DNA from: an uncultured Bifidobacterium sp.
GTDB lineage: Bacteria; Actinomycetota; Actinomycetes; Actinomycetales; Bifidobacteriaceae
Direction: 5' to 3'
NCBI GenBank assembly: GCA_937874315.1
Contig: CALNAE010000168.1
Location: 1-13,627, forward strand
Length of the DNA stretch: 13,627 nucleotides
The position numbers were made by a program, and so were the translations under genes. Below are positions 12,911 to 13,627 of the stretch, in pieces; the stretch's first letter is position 1; the number at the start of each line of letters is the position of its first letter. Under the pieces are notes generated by a model. It did no database searches. It had not been told where the DNA came from and saw nothing but the letters and a program-made list of their open reading frames with translations.

Positions 12911-12985
12911 ATGGGTATGCGCGGACGCAAGCGCAAGGATCGCCGCAAGAAGGCCGCCAACCATGGCAAAAGGCCAAATGCCTGA
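12911..12985 (+). CDS. 50S ribosomal protein bL37 (24-aa actinobacterial mini-protein)
   Basis: A 24-codon frame encodes a very basic peptide beginning MGMRGRKRKDRRKK and ending ANHGKRPNA. This matches, from memory, the bL37 protein found in the mycobacterial large subunit and conserved in Actinobacteria with the closing NHGKRPN. It is expected to sit buried in 23S rRNA. Eleven of 24 residues are Lys or Arg. AAAGGAG lies 6 nt before the ATG, a full promoter is at 12845-12873 and a strong hairpin follows at 13019. All parts of a free-standing gene are thus visible. Standard gene finders often miss it because of its size. It has no partner genes on its strand. Confidence 0.85.
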   Translation: MGMRGRKRKDRRKKAANHGKRPNA

Positions 12986-13018
12986 TGCCTGACGAACGGC
13001 GCGGATAATCCCCGTTCC

Positions 13019-13066
13019 AAAATGCCCCTGTGATATGCAATGCATTGCATATCACAGGGGCATTTT
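13019..13066. terminator. Perfect 48-bp palindrome, probable bidirectional terminator
   Basis: Two perfect 24-nt halves start with AAAATGCCCCTG and mirror into CAGGGGCATTTT, so an RNA from either strand forms a stem of about 22 bp with a 4-nt loop ending in TTTT. It lies 33 nt after the bL37 stop and 52 nt after the stop of the converging minus-strand gene at 13119, the right place to end both transcripts. Confidence 0.8.
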
Positions 13067-13118
13067 CATGTCTGTGACGACTCCCGCCGCAGACATGGCG
13101 GCCTTCACCTCAGACGCA

Positions 13119-13493
13119 TCACCGATCGTCGCCCGAACGGTCGTGCCGTGCGACGGCATTGCGGCCCCCGAGTTGTCCGTGTCCGGACGGGACCGCGGCC
13201 TGCCGCGACTGTTCGTAGTGCTCCTCAACGTCGCAGCAACACCGATCCAGCGTCTCGTTGAGCCGCCTGATCAGGCATTCGGGGGCGATGTTCGGGCGCA
13301 GATATTCGCGCAGGGACGCAATCATGATCCGCTCCTGCCGGTCGCAACTTGCAGCCGGATCGAAACAGTCGCCCGGCAGCACCCCATCGCCGTCATCAGT
13401 CACCTCGGTACGCTCCACTTCGGTGTGCACCACGCCTGCGGCATCACTGCGGGTAACCGATATATAGCTATGACGAACCGTCGAACCGCTCAT
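13119..13493 (-). CDS. Unrecognised 124-aa protein, possible anti-sigma-like partner
   Basis: I do not recognise this protein with certainty. GAGG lies 5 nt before the ATG at 13493. The start overlaps the stop of an upstream frame in an ATGA, suggesting translational coupling. The middle (about residues 58-92) is helical and reads LREYLRPNIAPECLIRRL then NETLDRCCCDVEEH. It recalls the C-terminal helices of RsrA/RshA-type anti-sigma factors, but the zinc motif HxxxCxxC is not evident. Five cysteines are present (CFDPAASC and CCC groups, plus PEC). The C-terminus is low-complexity and polar, with no membrane segment. The opposite strand has an open frame too, but its start lies inside the 48-bp palindrome and it lacks a binding site. 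An orphan hypothetical protein is an equally fair label. Confidence 0.55.
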   Translation of the reverse strand: MSGSTVRHSYISVTRSDAAGVVHTEVERTEVTDDGDGVLPGDCFDPAASCDRQERIMIASLREYLRPNIAPECLIRRLNETLDRCCCDVEEHYEQSRQAAVPSGHGQLGGRNAVARHDRSGDDR

Positions 13494-13627
13494 ATCCGCC
13501 TCGTTTCTACAGTGTCCGTGACCCGAACTGGTACTCTCATGTCTCCATTATGACCATGGTCGGCTATTTCGGAGTTCACCGAGCGCGAATCGGCGGGTGC
13601 CGCCTGGCGCCGACGCGCCGACGACGC
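13490..13627 (-). CDS. 3' end of an upstream gene overlapping the 124-aa gene
   Basis: From the right edge a minus-strand frame stays open for 45 codons (first residues ASSARRRQAAPADS, last VTDTVETRRI) and stops with a TGA that shares 3 bases with the next ATG. The overlap is the main reason to call it. It has a hydrophilic, basic start and no recognisable domain. If the next gene is an anti-sigma factor, this would be the tail of its sigma factor, but nothing in these residues proves it. It could also be a chance open frame. Confidence 0.35.
   Translation of the reverse strand, partial: ASSARRRQAAPADSRSVNSEIADHGHNGDMRVPVRVTDTVETRRI

Noticed and set aside
12730..13050. A 106-codon minus-strand frame starting in the palindrome
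   Set aside because: It runs antisense across bL37 and its promoter; its start is an artefact of the palindrome.
13035..13553. A 172-codon plus-strand frame opposite the unknown 124-aa gene
   Set aside because: Its start lies inside the 48-bp palindrome, with no ribosome binding site; the minus-strand frame has both a binding site and an ATGA overlap.

Overview
The window looks like the chromosome of a high-GC actinobacterium, most likely Bifidobacterium or a close relative. The reasons are the gene order xerD-parA-scpA-scpB, infC-rpmI-rplT with IF3 starting on a non-AUG codon, an actinobacterial bL37-type mini-protein, and high GC at third codon positions. This is core, vertically inherited sequence. 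I see no insertion sequence, phage gene, CRISPR array, tRNA or rRNA.

Left half, minus strand. Reading right to left: a VOC/glyoxalase protein (8187-7816), the glutamine-dependent asparagine synthetase asnB (7675-5792), and the translation operon infC-rpmI-rplT (5415-4022). infC lies behind a leader of about 220 nt with several possible RNA hairpins. A 16-bp inverted repeat follows rplT. Next comes a tightly packed chromosome-maintenance operon: xerD (dimer resolution), an orphan parA-type ATPase, and scpA and scpB (the SMC condensin partners). Gaps are 1 and 18 nt, and scpA/scpB overlap by 4 nt. A 25-bp AT-rich palindrome then precedes what looks like the first 11 codons of another minus-strand gene at the window edge.

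Right half, mostly plus strand: thiamine diphosphokinase (apparently leaderless), an ArsC/Spx-family thioredoxin-fold protein, gap (GAPDH) with a strong terminator, a YbaK/EbsC aminoacyl-tRNA deacylase, an aldose 1-epimerase, and a free-standing 24-codon gene for ribosomal protein bL37 with a clear promoter and ribosome binding site. A perfect 48-bp palindrome then separates bL37 from two overlapping minus-strand reading frames I do not recognise, which run in from the right edge.

The points most worth a second look are the AUU/AUC start and structured leader of infC, the bL37 micro-gene, the 48-bp palindrome, the coupled unknown pair at the right edge, and the long inverted repeats in front of galM, asnB and the left-edge gene. 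None proves a new system; most are regulatory candidates around housekeeping genes.
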